Below, piece by piece: positions 38,461-49,298 of a stretch of 64,000 nt of DNA. Position numbers and translations under genes: made by a program. The notes under the pieces were generated by a model. The model saw nothing but the letters and a program-made list of their open reading frames with translations, searched no databases and was not told where the DNA came from. This stretch comes from Epiperipatus broadwayi. Taxonomy: Eukaryota; Onychophora; Udeonychophora; Euonychophora; Peripatidae. Position 1 is the first letter of the stretch, and the number at the start of each line of letters is the position of its first letter. The DNA is taken from NCBI GenBank assembly GCA_028023455.1, contig JAQFVV010012418.1, positions 10,890,563 through 10,954,562 on the forward strand. The letters are read 5' to 3'.

Positions 38461-38875
38461 CAGGAAGTTCCACAGGTTTATGCAGATTGTAGATCCTAGC
38501 ATACATGTATTTCTTGGGATTTTTTTCTAACAGCATTTTCACATTCCTGGTCTATTTTAAGGTTAGGCTTGAAAGCTTTTTGGAGTGACCTTTTTATGAT
38601 GAAAGAAGGTGTCCACAAATGCTCCAGTTTCCACTTCAACATGACAACTTGATTCAGCATCTGGATAGTCCTGGATAGAGAATTTTTCTTTATCCTGGAT
38701 TATGAAATAGCCAGCCAAAAGTACCCTCTTTGCAGTTGTCTGTTTTGTTTTACATTTTGGCCAGGTTTAGATTCCTTTGCATACTAATTTCAAATTTTTT
38801 TTTGTTATCAGAATTTACAAGTTGATAATGCTTTTTAGCTACAAAGTCTTTTTTTAAATAAATTCTTTTGGACAT
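38461..38875 (-). pseudogene. Unidentified broken protein-coding relic ending at a splice donor
   Basis: Three successive minus-strand frames give protein-like sequence of normal amino-acid mix. (1) 38750-38875: 41 codons starting MSKRIYLKKDFVAKKHYQLV and ending QRNLNLAKM. (2) 38563-38766: VLLAGYFIIQDKEKFSIQDY, then PDAESSCHVEVETGAFVDTF and HHKKVTPKSFQA. (3) 38461 to about 38550: KNPKKYMYARIYNLHKPVEL then PG. The last ends exactly at CTG|GTAAGTTA, a strong 5' splice site. GC is well above the surroundings. Frame changes near 38755 and 38560 imply an old non-processed pseudogene, a gene with small sequence errors, or a broken transposon gene. I do not recognise the family. Confidence 0.45.
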
Positions 38876-40040
38876 TTTTAATTATCGGAAAAACTTCAAT
38901 TGTAATCATTTATGTTTGGAATGTCTTTCTTTTATCTGGATAAAAATCTGTATGCATGCTATTCCCTCCACTTCTAAGTAGCAGATAAATAACTTAGTGT
39001 TGTGAACATTAATTATTAACACAAAGTCTGTAAATGTTGCATTAAAACATTCTGTAAATAATTTTTGAACTGGAAAAAATAGAACATTCATCAACATACT
39101 GTAAATTCTAAATATAAGAAATAAAAGTTCTTATTTTTGCTTTTAATCAACTCAAATTAAAATTCTCATTATCAACACTGTATTGCATCTTGACTCCTGT
39201 CACATCAAACCATCTATAAACAGATTTATCTACTGATAAAATGTAGACCTTAATAAAATTAGCAGCAAGATTAATATATAAGTAAGTAAAGTATTATTAA
39301 ATACAAGATAGTCAATAAGAAAATGATTTAAAAATAAATTATCAAATAAAGCAAAAAATTATGCTTTAAACTTGTTAACTGAGACAGAAATAAAAAAAAA
39401 ATAGATTTTATGTAATAGAACTTATAGAACATTTAGTATGAATTGAGCTTTACAATATTTATTTGCAGTTATTCTAACTCAAGAATAAAAAAGTTAGAAA
39501 ATAAATAAATATGAATATTGCATCACAAAACATACCTAATCCGTATACACATAACCTAAATTATTTTATTAATGTTTTGAAAAACTATTTTTTAAATTTC
39601 TGATTTTAAATTTTAATCTAACTGAAGCTCAATTATATCTTCTAAATAAAAATAATCTATTATTTTCTTGTAAATAGAAAAAAAAATCATATAACACTTT
39701 TGGGGGAGTTTGGTAATACTTGTTTGTTCTAATAACCAATCCATCAAAGTAGCATTTTTACAATAACATATTTAATATTATCACAACAATTCAATTGCAG
39801 AACAAACCAAATCACTAATCTTTCACTCCTACTAACTTAAGTTTTGTATTTTAAGAAATTGTCAGTGTCTTTATGTTAGAGCAATGATAGAATCATTATC
39901 TCATGTTACATAATAAATTTGGAATAATGTCATCCCTATATATAATTAATTTAATTAAAAGTGTTATATGAACTATCTTATGGTTAGCATGTTTAATGCA
40001 TTATCAATACTTGGGAGTCTTTTTAGTCTCAATAACACCC
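38876..40040. other. AT-rich non-coding sequence
   Basis: A 63-codon minus-strand frame at 38906-39097 lies just upstream of the relic but is compositionally close to background; not accepted as a gene. Confidence 0.4.
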
Positions 40041-40218
40041 TTTAACATTTAAAAAATATAAACCATTTGTGAATCAATAAGATGAAACACTAAATAAGTT
40101 TGATAAAAGAGAGAAAGAAAAAAATTACATCATTTAACATTTAAAAAGTATAAACGATTTGTGAATCAATAAGATGAAGCACTAAATAAGTTTGATAAAA
40201 GAGAGAAAGAAAAAATAA
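40041..40218. repeat. 92 bp tandem duplication
   Basis: Units 40041-40132 and 40133-40218 share TTTAACATTTAAAAA, TTTGTGAATCAATAAGATGA and AAGTTTGATAAAAGAGAG with few differences. Confidence 0.9.
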
Positions 40219-40565
40219 TTAACTCAAGATACATTCTAATATAAGATATATTAAAAAACACAGAAATGAATAAACAGAAAATAGAAAAAATAAAATTTTA
40301 TAGATAATTTAGAGAAAAATAGATAATTGTGATAAATTGCAAATGTAAGAAAATTTATGGAATGTTATTATGAAGATATTTTTAATTTTTTTTTTTTAAA
40401 CTCAAAGAAGTTTTTGTTTTGCTGAATAGATGATGTAAGCAAATATCGTATGTTGTCTAATTGATTTTAAATATTTTTTAACAACATTATGCCTCTTAAT
40501 TATAAAATTAAATTATTTATTTACAATATATTGAGTGTGAAAAATGTAATTATCTATCACGCATT

Positions 40566-40769
40566 TTAATTATTAACTACAAGTTATAATTGTAAAATTA
40601 AATTTCAACATTTTAAAAATCAAAAATTAATCCTTTAATTATAGTAAAAAAATTATATCTCTAACAAGCTTATTAATTATTAACTATAAATAATTACTGT
40701 AAAATTAATTTCAACATTTTAAAAATCAAAAAATAACACTTTAATTATATTAAAATAATTATATCTCTA
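40566..40769. repeat. About 107 bp tandem duplication
   Basis: Units 40566-40672 and 40673-40769 share TTAATTATTAACTA, TCAACATTTTAAAAATCAAA and AATTATATCTCTA. Divergence is moderate. Confidence 0.8.
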
Positions 40770-40834
40770 GTTTTTAATTAACCACATTAATATAATTTTA
40801 GCACATGGACTTACAGTGCTTAACTAATAAGATA

Positions 40835-41007
40835 TCATAAAGCAAACTAATAGAGATTCCAACCAGGAGATAGATTCAGTAGTCGCTATTTTAAGGTCTT
40901 CAATTCTGCACCTGTGCTCATAAATCCGACAGTCATTAACTAAGTAGTCCATTATTTGTAGTGGGTCACATTTAGAAAGATCAGTATCTGACAAAGACTA
41001 TTTATAA
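40835..41007 (-). other. GC-richer open frame of 58 codons, unidentified
   Basis: A minus-strand frame between stops reads SLSDTDLSKCDPLQIMDYLV then NDCRIYEHRCRIEDLKIA. Amino-acid composition is not background-like, and TTTGTCAG, a splice-acceptor-like string, lies at the 5' edge. It may be a decayed element or exon. No family is recognised. Confidence 0.25.
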
Positions 41008-44000
41008 AAAAAGATGAATGAAGCAGTGATGGATTGTCTTGAATCTGATTAGGCTACTCTAATTGCATCTAAGAAAATTAAATCCAGCTGACTTTATTTT
41101 TGAATCTAGAAAAAAAGTATTTGAAATCTCATAAGAATTCCATGTTTCATTCAATAATTTTTAATTGTAGATTCTTTGATGAACATCCAAAATGGGGATC
41201 TTGAATTTAAGTCAAATTTTAGGTAGTAAACTATATTTTGAATTATTGGCAAGTCTGAACTGCTTAAAAGTTTTATATAAACTTTCTATAAAACAATTTC
41301 TCTTCTGAGATCTGGTGAAGAAATATGGAAAAGAAAAGAAAGCCACTGCAAAAAATAGGAGTAAGTGTACCAGTAATATATCTCATGGTAATATTTAATT
41401 TGACATTTACAAATTTTGTTTGATAACATTTTTCTCCATCAGGAGCAGAATATTTACCAATGGAAAATGTTAATTCTAAGGAAATTATCTATAATATACT
41501 TATATTATAACCCGAAGTTGTAACAGCCAATTTTTAAAAAAGGTTATTCCTAGAAATTAATTTTGATTTAACCGTAGCTAATTAAGGAAAATAAGTTAAA
41601 TTACTATTTAAGATCATTCCTAAATAGTGTAATGTAGACTTATATTTCAGACTACTATTGCAAAAGAATACACTCAAATTATAAGATAATTTTCTGCTAC
41701 TTAGTTAAAAAATGAATATATTTCATTCATTTGATTAGAAGTAAGACCCCAGAGATATTCTAACTTTTTATATCTTTATTGAAGCCTTTATTGCAATGCT
41801 CAGGTTCAAGCCCTTCTCATTGCATGTTTTAGTTTAACTACCAAACCTATCTGTGCTCGGTTCAAACCCTATCAAAATATTCATTTTAATAAATAAACAC
41901 ATAAACTTTTCTATCATGGCTGGGTGTGTGGCATTATATACGCACATATAAATAAATGCTGTAAATACATAGGCTAGTAGTTCTTACAGTGAATATAATG
42001 TTTGAAATTTTATATTTTATAAAGAAATGAATTATGTTATAATTTAAGTAGTAGAAATGTCAATTTATTAAATGTAAATTCGTATGTGGATGTATGATTC
42101 ACTTTATATAATAATATCTATAGAGTGTCATGATTTTATTTTGTAAAAGAGCAAAAAGTTTTTAGTTAAATTAGTTAAAAATAAAAAAAGTTATCCATAA
42201 ACCGATTTGCATTTAAGTCCACTGCACCTGTAGTTAAATCAAAGTTTGAAAGTTGATAATTGCTATACTCAAATTTGTTTATGGTGAAAGTGTATTCATT
42301 AAAATCACTGGAGCAAAACTATTTGACACCTAAAAAAGGTTCTGAGATGCCATGGTAGCCTAAACAAAAGTATTTTGATCAAATTGGGAAACTTACAATT
42401 TAGTGTGATATTTTAGAATTAATGGGTTTCCAGGTGAAACAGGTTCTTTTCTAGTTAAGCACTTTGAAATAAAAGTATAAATAGGGTATATTTTAAGCTT
42501 GAATTAGGGAGTCATTAATTTTAGAAGAGTGTCACCATACACAATCCATATCAGTTCTATCTTTGAAAGATCTGACTGGAGAAAGGCAATGGCTGCTTCT
42601 AAATCCATGAAAAAAATGGTGTGACAACTGCCAGCTGATGCTTCAACTATCAGATCTGCAACATGAAACTGTCCAGCTATGCTCACTCAAGAAAACCATC
42701 ATGATACCTGTAAGCTAAACAGCTGCCTAATCAGTTCAACTAATTGGTAATGCCAATCTATAACTGCAGAACTCTGTGTTAATGAACTATTATTCTAAAT
42801 CCAAATTTTCTACTTAAAAGTTTAAAGCTAGCAAATGATAATTTAATATAATTTTCTAAATCCTATATATGTTTCATTATACAGGCTCATTAAAGTAAAG
42901 ATTATATTATGGGTATAACTTGCCTATATCTTTACAAATATCTTAATTAAACTAAATGTAACTTACACTAATTTCTCTGTCTATTACTGTGGTTGAGCTT
43001 ATAATATTTCTTTACAGCTATTTTTGTTATTTATATGCCAATGCTTCGAAACAGTGAGCATTTAAACATAATAATGTTTGGAGATATAATTACAAATATT
43101 TTCCCATAACTATTTTCTTAATGACATTCTCCATGCTCAATGGTTCGAATTTCTATAATTCTTATTCAATTCTAAAGGTATTGTGACTTACTATTAGATT
43201 CCCATCTTAATGAGATTTCCGATTAGAGTAATGTACTAGTCTTAGTAATATTAAAGTATATTTAGCAATTATTTGGCCAGTCAATCAAATATACTTTCCA
43301 ACCCCTCGTAATAATTTCTATGTATAGATTGAAACCTATAAATCAGTGTTTTATTATATTTTTGTTATCCCTCTAATGTTACTTGATTATATAGCATTGT
43401 TAGAATTGGCGCATAGTAGTAATACTGACCAGGCTATTGTTCGAGTATCTCTGTGATAATAATTAATGTCATACTTTCACTTGATGGATTAGATATATTG
43501 AATTCACATTCAATGTTTGATGTTTTTCTGCATTTTCTTCTCAAGATGGGACCTTGGGAAAAAACTACCCCACGTTACCTTCTTTTGGGGTGCATACTAG
43601 TAAGACCTAACATATAATTCCAGGCAGTTATGTTAGCCATCCTGACCTTTTAGCAGCTTGATGCTCAATCTCAGGGTACTGGTGTTTGTCACAAAAACCC
43701 TTGACTTTAATCTATCTGCAGGGTGCTCTGTTATTGTAATTTTCTGTTTCTGTAGCATGTCAGTGATCTCATGCAGACAATTTTGAGTCCTGTAATTTAA
43801 TTATTCAGTATTAAACTGAAATTTATATCTTTGGTTTCTAAGTTAAATCTCTACCCTGAGCATATTTTGCTTAAGACTGGTACAGCATTTTTATAATAGC
43901 AGCTACCACTTTCAATAGGAATTGGCATAACCTAAGGTAGGCACCACTAAGTGATATCTTTAATTATGTCAACTCTAATTATTAAAAGTTTTAATGAGGA

Positions 44001-44120
44001 GAAATACTAATTCTCATGTTAAAAAGCCCATGTGCTTTTCCCACATTAATTTTTGTACTGTTTGATTAATAAATATATGTTAAATTTATTCCAGTATTCA
44101 TGTGATTTCTCATTCTTATT
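41008..44120. other. 3.1 kb non-coding sequence with weak patches
   Basis: Two adjacent box-B-like strings on the plus strand (CAGGTTCAAGCCC near 41800 and CGGTTCAAACCC near 41860) suggest decayed tRNA-derived SINE material. A 60-codon minus-strand frame at 42504-42686 and a GC-richer block at 43540-43800, which reads as a broken minus-strand frame, are unidentified. The remainder is featureless. Confidence 0.35.
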
Positions 44121-44135
44121 TCAATCCAATTCAGT

Positions 44136-44173
<38 letters not shown>

Positions 44174-44187
44174 ACTGAATTGGATTG

Positions 44188-44188
<1 letters not shown>
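44121..44188. repeat. 68 bp perfect palindrome around a TA tract
   Basis: TCAATCCAATTCAGTCTTAT, then TA repeats, then the exact reverse complement ending at 44188. It could form a hairpin or cruciform. Confidence 0.92.

Positions 44189-44238
<50 letters not shown>
44188..44238. repeat. (TA)n-(TG)n compound microsatellite
   Basis: TA at 44188-44209 followed by TG at 44209-44238. Confidence 0.95.
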
Positions 44239-44239
<1 letters not shown>

Positions 44240-44392
44240 TATAACCATCTATGCATTGATTATAATTTCTGAATGTTAACTTTAATTTTGTGCTGGTAGC
44301 AATTAAATTAGTTAATATATATATATATTTATAAATTCCCAAGTCTCCTGTTTCTCCCTGCCTTATGCTGACCATGAAAGATGGATATACTA

Positions 44393-44493
44393 GTCAAGCA
44401 TCGGTGGTCAAGAGGTCAGCATAGCTGCCTTACAAGCAGTTGTCCTGAGTTAGTGGGTTTGCTTCCTGGCCGATGCTATGGCACATAAAACAA
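44393..44493 (+). mobile_element. tRNA-derived SINE with target-site duplication
   Basis: A 79 nt tRNA-like unit (44398-44476) has a perfect 7 bp acceptor stem (GCATCGG with CCGATGC). The box A region is TGGTCAAGAGGTCAGCATAG. The anticodon stem-loop is GCTGC-CTTACAA-GCAGT, with TAC at the anticodon position, and box B is GGGTTTGCTTCC. The T-stem has one mismatch and two wobbles. A short A-rich tail (ACATAAAACAAA) follows. AAGATGGATATACTA (44378-44392) and AAGATGGGTATACTA (44494-44508) form a 15 bp target-site duplication with one difference, which shows LINE-mediated insertion. The T-arm mismatch is shared with the copy at 17133-17240, so this is a SINE family rather than a functional tRNA gene. 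Confidence 0.88.
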
Positions 44494-44508
44494 AAAGATG
44501 GGTATACT

Positions 44509-45809
44509 ACATGTAACTTCAAGTGTGGTCATTCATAGGGTTTTGAGTCATGGAGTACTGGCAAATGAGTTGAAGCATGGTTGAATTTGGGACATCACAC
44601 TCTGGTCTGGTTGGCTTTGATCTCTTTGTTTGGATTCTAGATTCTGTTATGCAAATGTACAAAACTTGACTGTTACATTATATTTCAGGAAAAGGTATCT
44701 TTTTAGAAATCAAATTAATATCATCATCATAAATTATCTTCTCTGTTGGGGAAAACCCTTGATGAATATATTAAATAAAGTATGTGAAATATCTGAATCC
44801 TGTGGCAATCATTTTTGTAAAAATTTTGACTCTACTACAATGATTATTTAATATCACTTGAAATGTTTCTACTGAAGAACAGCAGACCATTTATTCAAAC
44901 AGAATCATAAACTGAGGCTAGATCAATAAAGATAGCACTTTAATTTTTTTGAGGTCTTTTTCAATGAGTTGTTAAAAATAAAGCTTGTTTACTAGAGTTT
45001 ATTCCTGGCCTAAAGAGCCTGATCTATCAAAAGCTGACATTCAACTATTAGTGAAGTTTTTTTAATAAGATTCTTTAAAAAAAAAACGGATAGGGAATAA
45101 TAATGATAGTGATCAATAAGTTTTTAGACTATTGCTGCCTTTGCTTAATTGCGAAACTTCTACAGTTTTTCTTGTGTGCCAAATTTTTGAAGCTCTTTCT
45201 ATATGAATAATGCTAGTAAAAAATACTACGAATTAAGCTTTGAATTTGGGTTATAAATATTTTAGAAAGTCTAGAGGTAGGTTATTTCTTATTAAGGTTT
45301 TTTTGGTAATTTAAGAAAATTCAAATTTCGCCAACATGCACAAGTTTTTATCAGATTGATATTTTAAAAGTATTGTGAAAAAAATGCTTGAAATTTTGCT
45401 CTAATTATGCTTTTTTTCATTCTATTTGTCTTAGATTTATAAATCTAGTATACAAGATTGGCAACCTGATTCACAGTGACAGTAGTCACTTAGAAATATT
45501 TTTGCATCCACCTTTCATAAAAAAATGTCCACACATTGCGATTAGATCTTTTATAAAGTTTTGTATCTCAAGTTCTCTTTTTATTTTTTTGAGGAGGGGG
45601 GGGGCGGTGGATCATTCAATAATTTTATAACTTTGTTAGTAATTCCCATATTTTTGACAGACAAATTAGCTTTAAGAACATTCCTAGTTTTATTCCAACT
45701 TGGAATGCATTTCTTATGATATCCAGATATTTATAAAAGATGGATTCTCTAGAAGTTGTTATTAAGTTTATTAAAGTGATCGTAGCAAAAGAGAATTGAA
45801 GAGATACTA
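44509..45809. other. AT-rich non-coding sequence
   Basis: Short plus-strand frames at 44630-44851 and 45388-45630 have background composition and no recognisable domain. A poly-G run lies at 45596-45604. No gene supported. Confidence 0.45.
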
Positions 45810-45813
45810 TTAA

Positions 45814-46653
45814 CCCTTTAACTGTCCAATTGTTCATTCGCTGCAGGTGGTATCACTCAAAGCTTTTAATTGGCCGATGGACAAAATAATGTATCAATTT
45901 TTCAAAAGTTATTGACCGTTTTTTTAAATATATTCACTTTAGTTTCGTTTTTAAAAAGTATATTAGTAATTTCTAACATTATAAAAATAAACGAAAGTTT
46001 GTTCAAAAATAAATTTTGATTTTTAATTTTAAAAATATTTGTTACGGTTGACATGAAAAGAAACGGCAATCGTAATTTCACGTTATGATTTTTTTTTCCC
46101 GACTTTGCAATAAATAAATAATTCTTGCTAAAATCGTAACTATTTTTGTAAAATAATATTTATTTTTGACATATTATATGAAAATAATTTGTATTTTATT
46201 TGTATTTCATCAAAAAATATTTTTAAAATGCTCTAAAACATTCGTTTATCATTTTCAAAATAAAACAAAAGCGTTCGTAAATTTTTAATTTTTGGCAGCC
46301 ATATAAAAATTTTAACAGCCAATAAGATTCAAGAAAAGATGATGAGAAGGCGGAGCTTTTCCATTTTCTTTTGTTTACAAAATTTCAACAGCCAATAAGA
46401 TTCAAGAAAAGATGTGAAAAGGCAGTGCTTAGTTTTTGTTTGACATAAATCATCAATTAATTGATTTTTTACTTGTAAAATAATTCAATAGATGGCAGTA
46501 TATTATAAAACTTTTTGCGTTCTAAAAAATGACGTTAAAACCGTAAACGTAGTCCAAAAACTAAGCAATTTACAGCGATGTCAAATTTACTCGATTAAAA
46601 CGAATATGTATCAAAAAGTGCCTCGATTAAGAACGAGTCAAACAGTCAAAAGG
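45814..46653. mobile_element. CpG-dense 840 bp block with piggyBac-like TTAA ends
   Basis: TTAA (45810-45813) is followed by CCCTTTAACTGTCC. At the other end, the reverse complement reads CCTTTTGACTGTTT next to TTAA (46654-46657). TTAA target duplications with CCCTTT-type terminal repeats are the hallmark of piggyBac elements. The block has roughly two dozen CpGs while the flanks have almost none, as expected for a recent insertion not yet depleted by methylation. Inside are a 73 bp tandem duplication with CCAAT motifs and a 70-codon frame (46492-46704, overrunning the end), which shows no transposase signature. An alternative is an unmethylated promoter. Confidence 0.6.
46314..46459. repeat. 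73 bp tandem duplication with CCAAT motifs
   Basis: AACAGCCAATAAGATTCAAG begins at 46314 and again at 46387; both units continue AAAAGATG and contain an AAGGC-type string. Each unit holds a CCAAT box. It lies inside the CpG-dense block. Confidence 0.85.
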
Positions 46654-46657
46654 TTAA

Positions 46658-47190
46658 TATTATATTTAAGATATTTTTTACTTTATTTCCAGTTAGATTT
46701 TTAAAAATTCATCTCAGAACACTACAGCTTTCAAATATAGGAATGCAGATTTCAAGTCATTAGATCAGAATTACGTTGGCTATAGAAAAAATTATTTAAT
46801 ATTAGCAGTTCGCAGATTACGGTGAAATATTTTTTGTCAAAAACAAACAAAGAAAAAAAAATTAGGAGTTTTTTCATTCGCCTTAAATATATACTCAAAT
46901 CATACTGTAATAAAAATCATTTTAAAAAATAAACTTGAAACAAAAAAAAATTTAATGTGACATTTGATTAAAATTTATTGCAATTTGGAAATGTTCATTT
47001 TATTCGGCATTTTATTATTAAATATTTTGTGAAAATATTCTGTTTTAGAACATAATTTATTTATATTTTATTATAATAAAATACATTTATAAGTTTAAAT
47101 GATAAGTGATTGTAATTTTATTTTAATATAATTAATTTTATAATTCTTTACAAAATTAATAAAATATTTTTGCAAGCACTTAATTGTATG
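46658..47190. other. AT-rich non-coding sequence
   Basis: CpG is still moderately frequent up to about 47000, then drops. Nothing recognised. Confidence 0.4.
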
Positions 47191-47335
47191 CATCATCATC
47201 ATCATCATCATTATTAGTCCACTGCAGAATAAAGTTTCTTCAGGTTTAATTCAGATTTTTTAATCTATAGCTTTTTATTATCTCACTCCAAATTCATTTA
47301 ACCAACCCTCTTAAATTTTTAAAGATTAGTTTAGA
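47191..47335 (-). pseudogene. 3' terminal fragment of an RTE-like LINE
   Basis: Read on the minus strand, CCTGAAGAAACTTTATTCTG then CAGTGGACTAATAATGATG corresponds to the 3' coding end of the LINE at 11944-13060 (LEETFVLQW-DN), followed by an (ATG)n tail (plus-strand CAT units at 47191-47212). Upstream, TTGGAGTGAGATAATAAAA resembles the RWSDDIK part of that family. The fragment is strongly 5' truncated, as is typical of target-primed insertion. Confidence 0.6.
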
Positions 47336-49011
47336 ACTTCGGTTATTCAATTATTGTCATGCTTTTAAAAATAAATCTAGCCGTATCATAGTTTCAATGT
47401 CTTCATTTTTTTAATGATAGTCAATCATACCTGCTATTATTTCAACTATATATTTAGTTTGTCAACTTTCTTTATCAATCCCAAATCATATATTTTCATA
47501 CTTTATACTGGAGTCAGCAGTGCTTAAATTCATTTACTAATTAATATTTAAGACTCAGAAGCATAATTAGGCACAAATAGGACACATTTTTACTAAAAAA
47601 AGTACATCTTCAACATATTTGTTTATTATGATCATGTCTAAAATATTTATTAACTAACCTATTATATTTTGGGTGGTACTAATTATCTAAAAGTCTTTTT
47701 CTATTATACATGATTATGTTTGTGGGAAAAGATGTACTAATCAAAATATTAAAGAGAGATAGCAGAAAATATAATTAAAAAGAGCACTTTAAATAAAAAA
47801 AATGTGTTTAAAAAACTATACTTTCTTGTCTAGGAAAGTATCATCTATAACTGATAACTAGACATTGGTATAGATATTTTACAATGATGTAAAGTAGTAG
47901 ACATATATCCTAATTATTAAATATTAAACTATAAACTATGATTTACAGATTCATTACAGTTTGCTAATAATAGCTTTAAACAGTACTAGAACAACTTATG
48001 TTGAGGATATTAAACAATGACAGAATACTGATGGTGGAGTGACTTGTCATAAGATTTTATTGCAAAATACACTAACTGCCATAAAGAAAAGAAAAAAATA
48101 TTTTCATCAATACATAGAAAATAGAATTAAAAGGTTTAAGAAAAGCATCAGCTGAAAAGATTGAATGATCTATTACAACATATCAATTCCCTTTCAGCAT
48201 AATCCTGTGTGACAAAATGACATCTGCCTTCATTGTACCATATCAATCTACTTTGCTACTGACTGTGAATTACAATGAGTCAAAAATAAAATTGTAACAA
48301 ACTTAAGAGTACGTATCACAATGGCAGCAATATTCTCATTACATTTAAGAAAGTGTAGATAGTATAAAACTATTGTCTTGTTTTAATCTAAAATAATAAA
48401 AAAACAAAACTAATCAGTTATAAATAAAAGAAATCTCAATAAATAATCAGAAAACAGTACAAATAACTGAGTAGTCTAGAGGAATAAGTTAAACTAAAAA
48501 TGATCATATAAATATCATTATAAAATTATTCAATATTCAATCCAATGTCAATAAATTATTAAGAAGATAAGCATCATCCTATTACATATTATAATCCTTA
48601 TTTAATCATCATATTATTTACCTTGTTAAATTGTTTAAATATTTACCATAATCCAAGCAAATAAAATAAACTTGCTTAACCTAAACAATAAATATAAAAT
48701 TACCACATTATATTTCAGTGAGCATGTTAATGATTGAAACAATAAAAGTAATGAAATATAAAAAAAACCTTAACAAAATTATACATTTGAACATTTCATT
48801 TACTTTTTTTATTAAATATTTATATATTTATTGGAATAAATGTCCGAGTAATCATTTTATTTACTTATTTTTAAAATCTTAATCCAAAAATATTTTTTTC
48901 TAAGCATAGTTATTAATTTCTTAATAAAAATAGTTTCCAAATTATCAATATAAAGATTAACTTTAAAACAAATATTACATTTAACAAAAGGTAAATGTTT
49001 CAATATTCAAC
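47336..49011. other. 1.7 kb AT-rich non-coding sequence
   Basis: Nothing recognised. Confidence 0.45.
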
Positions 49012-49298
49012 AACAAAACAAGTTACAATTATAAAAAGAAAGTTTTATTGATGCTAAGTACTTTCAATATAACCAGGTATCATAATCTTAAGTAAATTTT
49101 ACAACATTCATCAACTAAACAGGTTACGATTATAAAAGAGAGATTTATTGACACTAAGTACTTTTGATACTACCAGGTATCGTAATCATTGGTGAATAAT
49201 GAAAGTGAGGAATTTCTATGATTCTGATATCTGGTTGTCTCAAAAGTACTTAGCATCAATAAATCTTTCTTTTTATAGTCAGTAAGCTGTTTTATTGT
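49012..49298. repeat. Three-unit cluster: two direct copies and one inverted copy of about 75 bp
   Basis: Units 49012-49087 and 49115-49188 share GTTAC-ATTATAAAA, TTTATTGA and CTAAGTACTTT then ACCAGGTATC. The reverse complement of 49220-49298 carries the same string. The outer units can pair into a hairpin of about 280 bp, so this may be a small foldback element with a duplicated arm. Confidence 0.8.

Noticed and set aside
44398-44476. Functional tRNA gene
   Set aside because: The T-stem has a mismatch and two wobbles, a target-site duplication flanks the unit, and the same defect occurs in a second copy, so it is a SINE.
46492-46704. 70-codon frame as the first exon of a gene
   Set aside because: It crosses the right terminus of the putative TTAA-flanked element and has no recognisable domain. 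The promoter alternative is kept only as a possibility in the element entry.
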